From Bacteroidales bacterium UBA2632 (GTDB lineage Bacteria; Bacteroidota; Bacteroidia; Bacteroidales; Dysgonomonadaceae), in assembly GCA_002359825.1 (NCBI GenBank), contig DENY01000065.1:21973-27427 (forward strand): a stretch of 5,455 nt of DNA. Direction: 5' to 3'. A program made the translations under genes and the position numbers. Within the stretch, counting starts at the first letter, position 1; each line of letters starts with the position of its first letter. Under the pieces are notes generated by a model, which saw only the letters and a program-made list of their open reading frames with translations, did no database searches and was not told the origin of the DNA. Below are positions 1-5,455 of this stretch, piece by piece.

Positions 1-401
1 ACACGTTGTTTTAAAAGCATTTCATTTTCTTTCTTAAATGCAGAAAGATTTTCATTTATCTCGCCCCCCTTCACTTCGATTAAATCAGATAAAATAGCAT
101 CACCTTTCATTTTAATTTTATTAATCCCCTTTTCTGAAAAAATGAGTGTGGAAGATTGGAAATCATTAAAATAAAGAGTAAATATTGTAGTAGTATCAAC
201 ATTTTGCGAATAAGAAAATTTTCCTTTTTCATTTACTGAAATAGTATCAACATGTATAGTATCACCTTCCTGAAATGAAGCAATTACATAAGGAGTCGTG
301 AGGTTTGATATTTCGCCTTCGATGACCAACACCTTATCATTCTTACTGCATGAAAATAGGATTCCGCTTACTATAAGTATAGTTAGAATTGATTTTATCA
401 T
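1..401 (-). CDS. DUF4369-type outer-envelope lipoprotein, N-terminal part (3' end beyond the window)
   Basis: This reading frame was translated by hand from the minus strand. It starts at an ATG at 401-399 and stays open for 133 codons to the window edge, so the C-terminus and stop are missing. Residues 1-17 form a short signal peptide (MIKSILTILIVSGILFS) ending in a lipobox, L-F-S-C, with the lipidated cysteine at residue 18. After it comes a beta-rich segment of the form 'VIEGEISN...GDTIHVDTISVNEKGKFSYS', which matches the general pattern of DUF4369, an N-terminal domain common in Bacteroidota lipoproteins. In that family the domain is often followed by a thioredoxin-like (TlpA/AhpC-type) domain. 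That part would lie outside the window, so a redox role cannot be claimed. The protein is expected to be anchored in the cell envelope. It is divergent from the UDP-xylose synthase gene, with about 220 nt between starts. Function is otherwise unknown. Confidence 0.8.
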   Translation of the reverse strand, partial: MIKSILTILIVSGILFSCSKNDKVLVIEGEISNLTTPYVIASFQEGDTIHVDTISVNEKGKFSYSQNVDTTTIFTLYFNDFQSSTLIFSEKGINKIKMKGDAILSDLIEVKGGEINENLSAFKKENEMLLKQR

Positions 402-487
402 TTAAATCTAATCAATTAAATTATTTTTTGAGATTACGTAAAGCTATAAATAGGACTACATATTTGTTACTTTTCGATTAATGACAA

Positions 488-495
488 CAAAGATA
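488..495 (-). promoter_or_regulatory. candidate -7 element for the left-edge lipoprotein gene
   Basis: Read on the minus strand this is TATCTTTG, an exact match to the Bacteroidota -7 consensus TAnnTTTG and identical to the element in front of pckA. No TTG lies at the usual 19-21 nt upstream, so the -33 part is weak. It would give a leader of roughly 80 nt before the lipoprotein ATG. The match is short and the region AT-rich, so a chance occurrence is possible. Confidence 0.4.
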
Positions 496-567
496 AATCT
501 TTTTCTTTATTATTCTATTATCTTTACAATAATTTACGTAGTAATTTCAATATATTATTAGACAGCG

Positions 568-598
568 TTGTAGTTTAAGAGATTAATAAGTAATTTTG
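568..598 (+). promoter_or_regulatory. Bacteroidota-type promoter of the UDP-xylose synthase/glycosyltransferase operon
   Basis: TTG at 568-570 (-33 element) is followed by a 20-nt spacer and then TAATTTTG at 591-598 (-7 element). This fits the Bacteroidota sigma-ABfr consensus TTG-N19-21-TAnnTTTG in both boxes and in spacing. Transcription would begin at about 602-606, giving a leader of only about 15-18 nt before the ATG at 620. The placement also settles the start codon. An in-frame TTG at 596-598 lies inside the -7 element and so would not be in the transcript. Confidence 0.75.
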
Positions 599-619
599 CC
601 CGTTAATGAAGATATTAAT

Positions 620-1567
620 ATGAAGAAAAAAATATTGGTTACTGGTGGAGCGGGTTTTATTGGTTCACATCTATGTAAGCGTCTTTTGGAGCAAAACAAT
701 GAAGTACTATGTTTAGATAATTATTTTACGGGAAGTAAAATGAATGTTTTATCAATGCTTGATAATCCCATGTTTGAGCTTATTCGACATGACATAGTAA
801 ATCCATATATTGCAGAAGTAGATGAAATTTACAATTTAGCATGTCCTGCATCACCCATACACTATCAGCACAATCCGATTCAAACGGTAAAGATCTCTGT
901 AATGGGTGCTATAAACATGCTGGAAACAGCAAAAGCCACTGGAGCAAAAATACTTCAAGCTTCAACAAGTGAAGTATATGGTGATCCAAAAGTTCATCCA
1001 CAAATAGAATCTTACTGGGGCAATGTAAATCCTATTGGTGAACGATCATGTTACGATGAAGGGAAAAGATGTGCCGAAACTCTTTTCATGGATTATCATC
1101 GTCAAAGTGATCTTAAAATTAAAATTATCCGAATCTTTAATACTTACGGCCCCAATATGCATCCAAATGACGGAAGGGTTGTATCAAATTTTATTGTTCA
1201 ATGTCTGAGAAATGAAGATATAACTATCTACGGAAATGGAAATCAATCTCGGAGTTTTCAATATGTAGATGACTTAATTGATGGAATGATAAAAATGATG
1301 GCAACACCCAATAATTTTATTGGACCTGTAAATATTGGTAATCCTAATGAATTTACTATTTTAGAATTGGCTGAAACCGTTATCAAATTGACCAATTCTA
1401 AATCAAAATTGATATTTAAACCATTACCTATGGATGATCCCCAACAACGTAGACCTGATATATCTCTTGCAAAAGAAAAACTAAACTGGAGTCCCAAAAT
1501 TGAATTGGAAGAAGGATTGAAAAAAACAATCAACTATTTTGAAAATTTAATCAGAAAAAATAATTGA
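620..1567 (+). CDS. uxs: UDP-glucuronate decarboxylase (UDP-xylose synthase)
   Basis: This is a cytosolic, NAD-dependent extended short-chain dehydrogenase/reductase that converts UDP-glucuronate to UDP-xylose and CO2 (EC 4.1.1.35). At 315 aa it has the usual length for bacterial enzymes without an N-terminal membrane anchor. Visible motifs are the Rossmann dinucleotide site [10 protein letters not shown] at 9-18, 'LDNYFTGSK' just after it, the family hallmark [13 protein letters not shown], the active-site strand STSEVYGDP (Thr116, Ser117, Glu118), the catalytic YxxxK (Tyr145, Lys149) in [22 protein letters not shown], and [14 protein letters not shown] with the substrate-binding Arg. The ACPASP and STSEVYGDP motifs separate it from 4-epimerases and dTDP-glucose dehydratases. 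The ATG at 620 is chosen over an upstream in-frame TTG at 596 because the protein then begins directly with the Rossmann strand ([10 protein letters not shown]) and the TTG sits in the promoter. It is followed after 8 nt by a glycosyltransferase gene, implying an operon. The specific call is strong; substrate use is inferred from family identity. Confidence 0.93.
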   Translation: MKKKILVTGGAGFIGSHLCKRLLEQNNEVLCLDNYFTGSKMNVLSMLDNPMFELIRHDIVNPYIAEVDEIYNLACPASPIHYQHNPIQTVKISVMGAINMLETAKATGAKILQASTSEVYGDPKVHPQIESYWGNVNPIGERSCYDEGKRCAETLFMDYHRQSDLKIKIIRIFNTYGPNMHPNDGRVVSNFIVQCLRNEDITIYGNGNQSRSFQYVDDLIDGMIKMMATPNNFIGPVNIGNPNEFTILELAETVIKLTNSKSKLIFKPLPMDDPQQRRPDISLAKEKLNWSPKIELEEGLKKTINYFENLIRKNN

Positions 1568-1575
1568 TCGATCCT

Positions 1576-2577
1576 ATGCCTTATTTCTCTATAATTATAC
1601 CCGTATATAATCGTCCTGATGAAGTAGATGAACTATTGGAAAGCTTAAGTAAACAGCCTTTCTTAGATTTCGAAGTGTTACTGATTGAAGATGGCTCATC
1701 CATTAAATGTGATTTAGTAGCACAAAAATATAGCCATCTTTTAAACATCCGCTATTTTTTTAAAGAAAATAGTGGGCGAAGTGAAACCCGAAATTATGGG
1801 ATGGAAAAAGCAGAAGGTGAATACTTTGTCTTTTTTGATTCAGATTGTGTTATTCCCCCATTTTACTTTGAAAAAATTAAAAAAAATCTGACTGATAACT
1901 ATACCGATAGTTATGGAGGACCTGACAAAGCAGATAAATCTTTTAGTGACTTACAAAAAGCAATCAGTTTTTCTATGACATCTTTTCTTACCACTGGTGG
2001 TATCAGAGGTTCTAAAGGTGCAAAGATGGAAAAGTTTGTTCCACGAACTTTTAATATGGGTTTTTCTAAAGAAGTTTATAAAACAGTAGGAGGGTTTAAA
2101 GATATGTTTGGTGAAGATATTGACCTGAGCCTTCGAATTAGAAACAACGGATATACTTGTCAACTCATCTCAGATGCGTTTGTATATCACAAAAGAAGAG
2201 TAGATTTGCGTTCGTTTTATCGTCAAGTTCATGTTTTTGGTATGGCACGTATTTCTTTATATCTACTACATCCTACTTCAATGAAACTGGTGCACACTTT
2301 ACCTGCTCTTTTTACCATAGTATCCCTATTAATGATTATTCTATCATTCTTCAATGTGTGGTTTTTATTACCATTGGCTATTTATTTCACACTTATTTTT
2401 ATAACATCTTTTTTTCAATACAAAAAACTATCTATTGCACTCATATCTATTATCACTACCGCAATACAGCTTTATGGTTATGGATGGGGATTTATAAAAT
2501 CATTCATTAAAAAAGTAATATTTGGAAACACCCAATCTGTAAAAGATGAACTAAATAAATATTACAATAAGAAGTAA
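1576..2577 (+). CDS. family 2 glycosyltransferase with C-terminal membrane segments
   Basis: This 333-aa GT-A fold enzyme should transfer a sugar from a nucleotide donor to an unknown acceptor on the cytoplasmic face of the inner membrane. Residues 4-12 (FSIIIPVYN) are the classic GT2 N-terminus. The metal and nucleotide-binding Asp-Ser-Asp lies at 88-90 in FFDSDC, and the likely catalytic acidic motif GEDIDLSLR starts at about 179. From about 239 the protein is strongly hydrophobic, with two clear helices (about 239-259 and 262-282) and a third possible one (about 287-309), then a basic, Lys-rich tail. The chosen start is the ATG at 1576. An in-frame TTG at 1564 would overlap the preceding stop by 4 nt but adds only four residues before the conserved start. 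The gene follows UDP-xylose synthase by 8 nt with no promoter between them, so UDP-xylose is a reasonable candidate donor. That is an inference from context, since GT2 donors cannot be read from sequence. It is related to glycan-building transferases; a processive synthase is less likely because the usual QxxRW motif is not seen. Confidence 0.88.
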   Translation: MPYFSIIIPVYNRPDEVDELLESLSKQPFLDFEVLLIEDGSSIKCDLVAQKYSHLLNIRYFFKENSGRSETRNYGMEKAEGEYFVFFDSDCVIPPFYFEKIKKNLTDNYTDSYGGPDKADKSFSDLQKAISFSMTSFLTTGGIRGSKGAKMEKFVPRTFNMGFSKEVYKTVGGFKDMFGEDIDLSLRIRNNGYTCQLISDAFVYHKRRVDLRSFYRQVHVFGMARISLYLLHPTSMKLVHTLPALFTIVSLLMIILSFFNVWFLLPLAIYFTLIFITSFFQYKKLSIALISIITTAIQLYGYGWGFIKSFIKKVIFGNTQSVKDELNKYYNKK

Positions 2578-2606
2578 CTTGTTTTTAAAACACTCATATA
2601 CAGCAA

Positions 2607-3263
2607 TTAATCTTTCGATCCATAAGCTAAATCTCCTGCATCACCCAATCCAGGAACAATATATGCATGTTCATCCAAATGTGGATCAATGGCAGCAGCC
2701 CAGATTGTAGTATTCTCATCAGGAAACTTTTCTCTGCAATAATCTATAGCTTGTTGGCTGGCAATAATTGTAGCAATATGAATATGCTTTGGTTTTCCTT
2801 TTGTTAGTAATGCATGATAAGATAGTTCCATACTTCCACCTGTTGCTAACATAGGATCTGTGATAATTAATGTTTTACCGGTAATTAAAGGTGAAGCTAT
2901 ATACTCAATATGAATATTAAAAGAGAATTGATTTTCTTTATACTTTCTGTAAGCTGAAACAAAAGCATTCTCTGCACTATCAAAAAAATTAAGAAAACCC
3001 TGATGATAGATGAGACCAGCTCTAAGAATAGTTGCAATTACAATATCATTATCAGCTAAATTAATATTTGTTTCACCAAGTGGAGTTTCGATAGTTTTAT
3101 TAGAGTAATTCAAATCTTTGCTTATTTCATAAGCCATGATCTCTCCAATACGTTCAATATTTTTTCTAAATCTTAATCGATCATTTTGAACAGTTACATC
3201 TCTAATTTCTCTAACAAAGGTATTAAGTAAAGAATTTTGCTCCGAAAAGTTTACAATTTTCAT
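2607..3263 (-). CDS. upp: uracil phosphoribosyltransferase
   Basis: This cytosolic enzyme of pyrimidine salvage joins uracil to PRPP to make UMP and pyrophosphate (EC 2.4.2.9). The protein is 218 aa, close to the usual bacterial length of about 208-220. Landmarks are ATILRAGL at 77-84 (pyrophosphate-side loop), the PRPP-binding signature TDPMLATGGS at 135-144, and the C-terminal uracil-recognition segment VPGLGDAGDLAYG at 203-215. All key motifs are intact. The ATG at 3263-3261 gives the natural N-terminus, with no Shine-Dalgarno sequence but A/T-rich sequence upstream, as is normal in Bacteroidota. It is transcribed convergently toward the glycosyltransferase gene, with only 29 nt between stop codons, and divergently from pckA. 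No partner pyrimidine gene or uracil permease is visible beside it. The call is secure. Confidence 0.95.
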   Translation of the reverse strand: MKIVNFSEQNSLLNTFVREIRDVTVQNDRLRFRKNIERIGEIMAYEISKDLNYSNKTIETPLGETNINLADNDIVIATILRAGLIYHQGFLNFFDSAENAFVSAYRKYKENQFSFNIHIEYIASPLITGKTLIITDPMLATGGSMELSYHALLTKGKPKHIHIATIIASQQAIDYCREKFPDENTTIWAAAIDPHLDEHAYIVPGLGDAGDLAYGSKD

Positions 3264-3304
3264 ATAGTAATGTTTACGATTACAATAATAGAAGTAGTTA
3301 ATGA

Positions 3305-3312
3305 CAAAGGTA
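3305..3312 (-). promoter_or_regulatory. candidate -7 element of the upp promoter
   Basis: On the minus strand this reads TACCTTTG, an exact TAnnTTTG match. About 20 nt further upstream (around 3331-3335) the minus strand reads GTTTACC, which offers TTT rather than the ideal TTG as the -33 box. Transcription would start near 3299-3301, giving a leader of about 36 nt before the upp ATG. Position and the good -7 box make this the best candidate in the divergent region. Confidence 0.5.
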
Positions 3313-3383
3313 ATAGAATTATATATTTTGGTAAACTTTTCAATGAATATATTTGTTTATCTATGTTGAGAAACAATTTACAT

Positions 3384-3411
3384 TTAATTAGAGAAATATT
3401 TCTCTAATTAA
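3384..3411. promoter_or_regulatory. perfect 28-bp palindrome, probable operator in the upp-pckA divergent region
   Basis: The left arm TTAATTAGAGAAAT (3384-3397) is followed directly by its exact reverse complement (3398-3411), with no mismatch and no spacer. It ends 23 nt before the pckA -7 element at 3435, so it abuts or covers the -33 position, and its centre falls about 50 nt upstream of the expected pckA start point. It lies some 70 nt upstream of the upp -7 box. No T-tract or GC-rich stem follows, so it is not an intrinsic terminator. The simplest reading is a binding site for a dimeric regulator acting mainly on pckA, but the regulator cannot be named from the sequence. Confidence 0.6.
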
Positions 3412-3434
3412 TAGTGCTATAAAAAAATATTTTT

Positions 3435-3442
3435 TATCTTTG
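3435..3442 (+). promoter_or_regulatory. -7 element of the pckA promoter
   Basis: TATCTTTG matches the Bacteroidota -7 consensus TAnnTTTG exactly. The -33 position (about 3412-3415) reads TAGT rather than TTG, so the promoter may depend on an activator; the palindrome at 3384-3411 sits just where one could bind. Transcription is expected to start at about 3446-3449, leaving a leader of about 65 nt before the ATG at 3514. Confidence 0.6.
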
Positions 3443-3513
3443 TACCGGTAAAATATAGGTATCTGAAAATATGATACATCAGTACGAATTATTTACATAA
3501 AACTTTAATACAA

Positions 3514-5106
3514 ATGACAAATTTAGATTTAAGCAAGTATGGAATTTCAGGTGACTTTGAAGTTCTTCACAACCCATCTTACGAAGTTCTATTTCAAGAA
3601 GAGATGAATCCCGAAAATGAAGGATTTGAAAAAGCCAAATTAACTGATACTGGTGCTGTTGCTGTTTACACAGGAAAATTCACAGGTCGTTCTCCAAAAG
3701 ATAAATTCATTGTAGAAGATGATGTTACAAGAGATACAATTTGGTGGGATGGCACTATCAACAGACCTACAACTCCAGAAGTATTTGATCATTGTAAAAA
3801 TTTAGCTACTGATAGATTATCAAAAGCGAAAAAAATATATGTTGTTGATACTTTTTGCGGAACTAACGAAGATACACGCATGAAAGTGCGCTTTATCATG
3901 GAAGTTGCATGGCAAGCACACTTTGTTACCAATATGTTTATCAGACCATCTCATTACGAATTAGCTCAATATGGAGAACCTGATTTCGTATGTATCAATG
4001 CTTCTAAAATAGTAAACGATAAGTGGAAAGAACAAGGTTTAAATTCTGAAAACTTTACTTTATTCGACTTAACTCGCAAAATGCAAGTTATTGGTGGAAC
4101 ATGGTATGGTGGTGAAATGAAAAAAGGTATTTTCGCACTTATGAACTACTACTTACCTTTAAGAGGTATTGCATCAATGCACTGCTCTTCAAACGTAGGA
4201 GTTGATGGTGATGTAGCTGTATTTTTTGGTCTATCAGGAACAGGTAAAACTACTTTATCTGCTGATCCAAAACGCTTCTTAATTGGTGATGATGAGCACG
4301 GTTGGGACGATCATGGAGTATTTAACTACGAAGGTGGTTGCTATGCCAAAACTGTAGATTTAAGCAAAGAAAACGAACCTGATATTTGGAGAGCTATCCG
4401 TCGTGATGCTTTATTAGAAAACGTTACAGTACATGATGATGGAACTATTGATTTCTCAGATACATCGGTTACAGAAAACACACGTGTTTCATATCCAATT
4501 TATCATATCAGTAAAATTGTTCTTCCTTCAAGAGCAGGACATGCTAAAAAGATTATCTATCTTTCAGCTGACGCTTTTGGTGTATTACCTCCAGTATCAA
4601 TTTTAGATGACAACCAAGCACAATACCACTTCCTAAGTGGATTTACATCAAAGTTGGCAGGTACCGAACGTGGTATTACAGAACCAGTTCCTTCTTTCTC
4701 TCCTGCATTTGGTGAAGCTTTCTTAACTTTACATCCAACTATGTATGCAAAACGTTTGGTTGAAAAAATGACTGAGCACAATGCAAAAGCATATCTTGTT
4801 AATACTGGGTGGAATGGAACAGGAAAACGTATTTCTCTTAAAAATACAAGAGCAATGATTGATGCTATTATCGATGGTTCAATTGATAAAGCTGAAACAA
4901 AACATATTCCAATCATGAATTTAACTGTACCTACAAAACTAAATAATGTTGATGAAGGTTTGTTAGATCCACGTGATACATATTCTGATGCTAAAGAATG
5001 GGAAACTAAAGCTAAAAAATTAGCACAAATGTATCTTGATAACTTTGTACAATATTGCGATAACGACGATGCTAAAGCATTGATTTCAGCAGGACCACAA
5101 CTATAA
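3514..5106 (+). CDS. pckA: phosphoenolpyruvate carboxykinase (ATP)
   Basis: This cytosolic enzyme interconverts oxaloacetate + ATP and phosphoenolpyruvate + ADP + CO2 (EC 4.1.1.49). It drives gluconeogenesis, or, in many anaerobic Bacteroidota, CO2 fixation toward succinate. The protein is 530 aa, within the normal 525-540 range. Motifs in order are TGRSPKDKF at 57-65 (substrate-binding Arg59), [14 protein letters not shown] at 194-207 (Tyr198; Lys203/Lys204 region for metal and substrate), MHCSSN with metal-ligand His223, the kinase P-loop GLSGTGKTT at 239-247 (Lys245, Thr246), the kinase-2 metal site LIGDDEHGW with Asp259-Asp260, ENTRVSYP with Arg324, and NTGWNGTG at 430-437 near the adenine-binding lid. 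All expected catalytic residues are present. The ATP form is indicated by these motifs; the GTP enzymes have different sequence. The ATG at 3514 follows an A/T-rich leader without a Shine-Dalgarno sequence. It is monocistronic: it has its own promoter and a strong terminator 25 nt after the stop. Confidence 0.97.
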   Translation: MTNLDLSKYGISGDFEVLHNPSYEVLFQEEMNPENEGFEKAKLTDTGAVAVYTGKFTGRSPKDKFIVEDDVTRDTIWWDGTINRPTTPEVFDHCKNLATDRLSKAKKIYVVDTFCGTNEDTRMKVRFIMEVAWQAHFVTNMFIRPSHYELAQYGEPDFVCINASKIVNDKWKEQGLNSENFTLFDLTRKMQVIGGTWYGGEMKKGIFALMNYYLPLRGIASMHCSSNVGVDGDVAVFFGLSGTGKTTLSADPKRFLIGDDEHGWDDHGVFNYEGGCYAKTVDLSKENEPDIWRAIRRDALLENVTVHDDGTIDFSDTSVTENTRVSYPIYHISKIVLPSRAGHAKKIIYLSADAFGVLPPVSILDDNQAQYHFLSGFTSKLAGTERGITEPVPSFSPAFGEAFLTLHPTMYAKRLVEKMTEHNAKAYLVNTGWNGTGKRISLKNTRAMIDAIIDGSIDKAETKHIPIMNLTVPTKLNNVDEGLLDPRDTYSDAKEWETKAKKLAQMYLDNFVQYCDNDDAKALISAGPQL

Positions 5107-5131
5107 TTAGTGGGTACAATTTTTATACAAT

Positions 5132-5164
5132 AAAAAAAGAGGGGAAATTTCCCCTCTTTTTTTT
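5132..5164 (+). terminator. intrinsic terminator of pckA, symmetric
   Basis: The inverted repeat GAGGGGAAATTTCCCCTC (5139-5156) folds into a GC-rich stem of at least 7 bp around an AATT loop. Seven A residues precede it (5132-5138) and eight T residues follow it (5157-5164). The whole element is a perfect palindrome apart from the last T, so it could terminate transcription from either side. It lies 25 nt after the pckA stop. Confidence 0.93.
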
Positions 5165-5197
5165 GTTCTATACTTTATGTAAATACGGCTCACCAGA

Positions 5198-5218
5198 ACA
5201 GTTCGCTCCTAACTGAGC
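5198..5218 (+). repeat. hairpin repeat copy A
   Basis: ACAG, then TTC, then an inverted repeat GCTC (5205-5208) / GAGC (5215-5218) around CTAACT. The fifth stem pair is mismatched. The copy is followed by TC, making the palindrome GAGCTC at 5215-5220. Confidence 0.6.
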
Positions 5219-5252
5219 TCTCGGCTATACACAAAATGATGTTGTACTACAG

Positions 5253-5273
5253 ACAGTTTGCTCTTATGGAGCT
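5253..5273 (+). repeat. hairpin repeat copy B
   Basis: ACAG, then TTT, then GCTCT (5260-5264) / GGAGC (5268-5272) around a TAT loop; the last stem pair is a T-G wobble. An alternative hairpin, GAGCT-AAA-AGCTC (5269-5281), overlaps it. The offset from copy A is 55 nt. Confidence 0.6.
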
Positions 5274-5381
5274 AAAAGCTCTAACAATCAAAGCAAAATC
5301 ATTCATGAAAAGGTTCACATCTATTTAATTATAGTACCTTGAATAAATAATGAACTATCCTTCAAATATATTAGCTACCAG

Positions 5382-5402
5382 TGCTCCGAGGAGCAACTCT
5401 GT
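5382..5402 (-). repeat. hairpin repeat copy C, inverted relative to A and B
   Basis: On the minus strand it reads ACAG, AGTT, then the stem TGCTCC/GGAGCA. This is the best-paired copy: 5382-5395 is a perfect stem with a very small loop. The gap between ACAG and the GCTCC arm is 4 nt here, against 3 in the other copies. Confidence 0.6.
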
Positions 5403-5432
5403 CAATAGTAAACCTTTATCCACCTCACGTCA

Positions 5433-5453
5433 AGCATCATAGGTGCGACCTGT
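5433..5453 (-). repeat. hairpin repeat copy D, inverted relative to A and B
   Basis: On the minus strand it reads ACAG, GTC, GCACC, TAT, GATGC. The third stem pair has changed from T-A to A-T on both arms, which keeps the pairing. On the plus strand the stem GCATC/GGTGC pairs fully with one T-G wobble around an ATA loop (5434-5446). Confidence 0.55.
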
Positions 5454-5455
5454 TA

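Larger units (their letters stand above)
5165..5455. repeat. gene-free region with four degenerate hairpin repeats, two in each orientation
   Basis: No plausible gene is seen here on either strand. The region carries four copies of a motif of about 21 nt, ACAG-N3/4-GCTCC-loop-GGAGC. Copies A (5198-5218) and B (5253-5273) are on the plus strand, offset 55 nt. Copies C (5382-5402) and D (5433-5453) are on the minus strand, offset about 51 nt. Between the pairs, 5282-5380 is plain AT-rich sequence. The arrangement A> B> <C <D resembles a REP/BIME-like intergenic cluster. Similar hairpin repeats are, from memory, scattered through Bacteroidota genomes, but this could not be checked. Copy D ends 2 nt from the window edge, so the cluster may continue. 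Confidence 0.65.

Noticed and set aside
435..442. TTACGTAA palindrome in the lipoprotein upstream region
   Set aside because: It is only 8 bp in AT-rich DNA, with no matching second site at a meaningful position; chance is the likeliest explanation.
1258..1533. Open frame on the minus strand within the UDP-xylose synthase gene
   Set aside because: It lies wholly antisense to a gene with clear family motifs, has no recognisable domain and no promoter or start context.
1564..1575. TTG start for the glycosyltransferase, overlapping the previous stop as TTGA
   Set aside because: It adds only four residues ahead of the conserved FSIIIPVYN start. The ATG at 1576 is a better codon and gives the usual GT2 N-terminus.
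1951..2510. Two open frames (one minus, one plus in another frame) inside the glycosyltransferase gene
   Set aside because: Both overlap a well-supported GT2 gene in other frames. Their translations are low-complexity products of AT-rich codons without a known domain.
2578..2606. Possible bidirectional terminator between the convergent glycosyltransferase and upp genes (G-TTTT-T-AAAA-C at 2581-2591)
   Set aside because: The stem is almost entirely A-T with a one-base loop and no clear T-tract, so it would not form a stable terminator.
4557..4916. Minus-strand open frame of 119 codons within pckA
   Set aside because: It is antisense to conserved pckA sequence including the 427-437 motif; a shadow of a strongly coding region.
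5198..5453. CRISPR array
   Set aside because: The repeats are short, degenerate, occur in both orientations and lack regular identical repeats with unique spacers.
5198..5453. Integron attC sites
   Set aside because: The GTTRRRY/RYYYAAC core pairs flanking a long imperfect stem are not present, and no gene cassettes or integrase are seen.

Overview
The window looks like chromosomal DNA from an AT-rich member of the Bacteroidota. Four lines of evidence support this. Three intergenic stretches carry -7 promoter elements of the Bacteroidota form TAnnTTTG. None of the start codons has a convincing Shine-Dalgarno sequence. The left-edge gene encodes a DUF4369-type lipoprotein, a family characteristic of this phylum. 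The right edge carries short hairpin repeats that resemble, from memory, intergenic repeats of Bacteroidales-like genomes. A marine or anaerobic Bacteroidales/Marinilabiliales relative is a plausible guess, but the sequence does not settle the genus.

Layout. 1-401 (minus): N-terminal part of a secreted lipoprotein, cut by the window edge. 402-619: divergent intergenic region with a well-formed promoter for the next gene. 620-1567 (plus): UDP-glucuronate decarboxylase (UDP-xylose synthase). 1576-2577 (plus): family 2 glycosyltransferase with C-terminal membrane segments, 8 nt behind the decarboxylase and almost certainly co-transcribed with it. 2607-3263 (minus): uracil phosphoribosyltransferase (upp), convergent with the pair. 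3264-3513: divergent regulatory region with a -7 element on each strand and a perfect 28-bp palindrome just upstream of the pckA promoter. 3514-5106 (plus): ATP-dependent phosphoenolpyruvate carboxykinase (pckA), followed by a textbook intrinsic terminator at 5132-5164. 5165-5455: no gene; it holds four degenerate copies of a hairpin repeat, two in each orientation.

How the genes work together. The decarboxylase and glycosyltransferase form a small sugar-nucleotide/transfer unit: one makes UDP-xylose, and the other is a membrane-associated transferase that may use it or a related donor in building a surface glycan. upp (pyrimidine salvage) and pckA (the oxaloacetate/PEP node, with gluconeogenic or fermentative CO2-fixing use) are housekeeping genes that share a divergent control region. 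No defence system, prophage, integrase or complete mobile element is visible. The two items most worth a second look are the pckA-proximal palindrome and the inverted hairpin-repeat cluster at the right edge.
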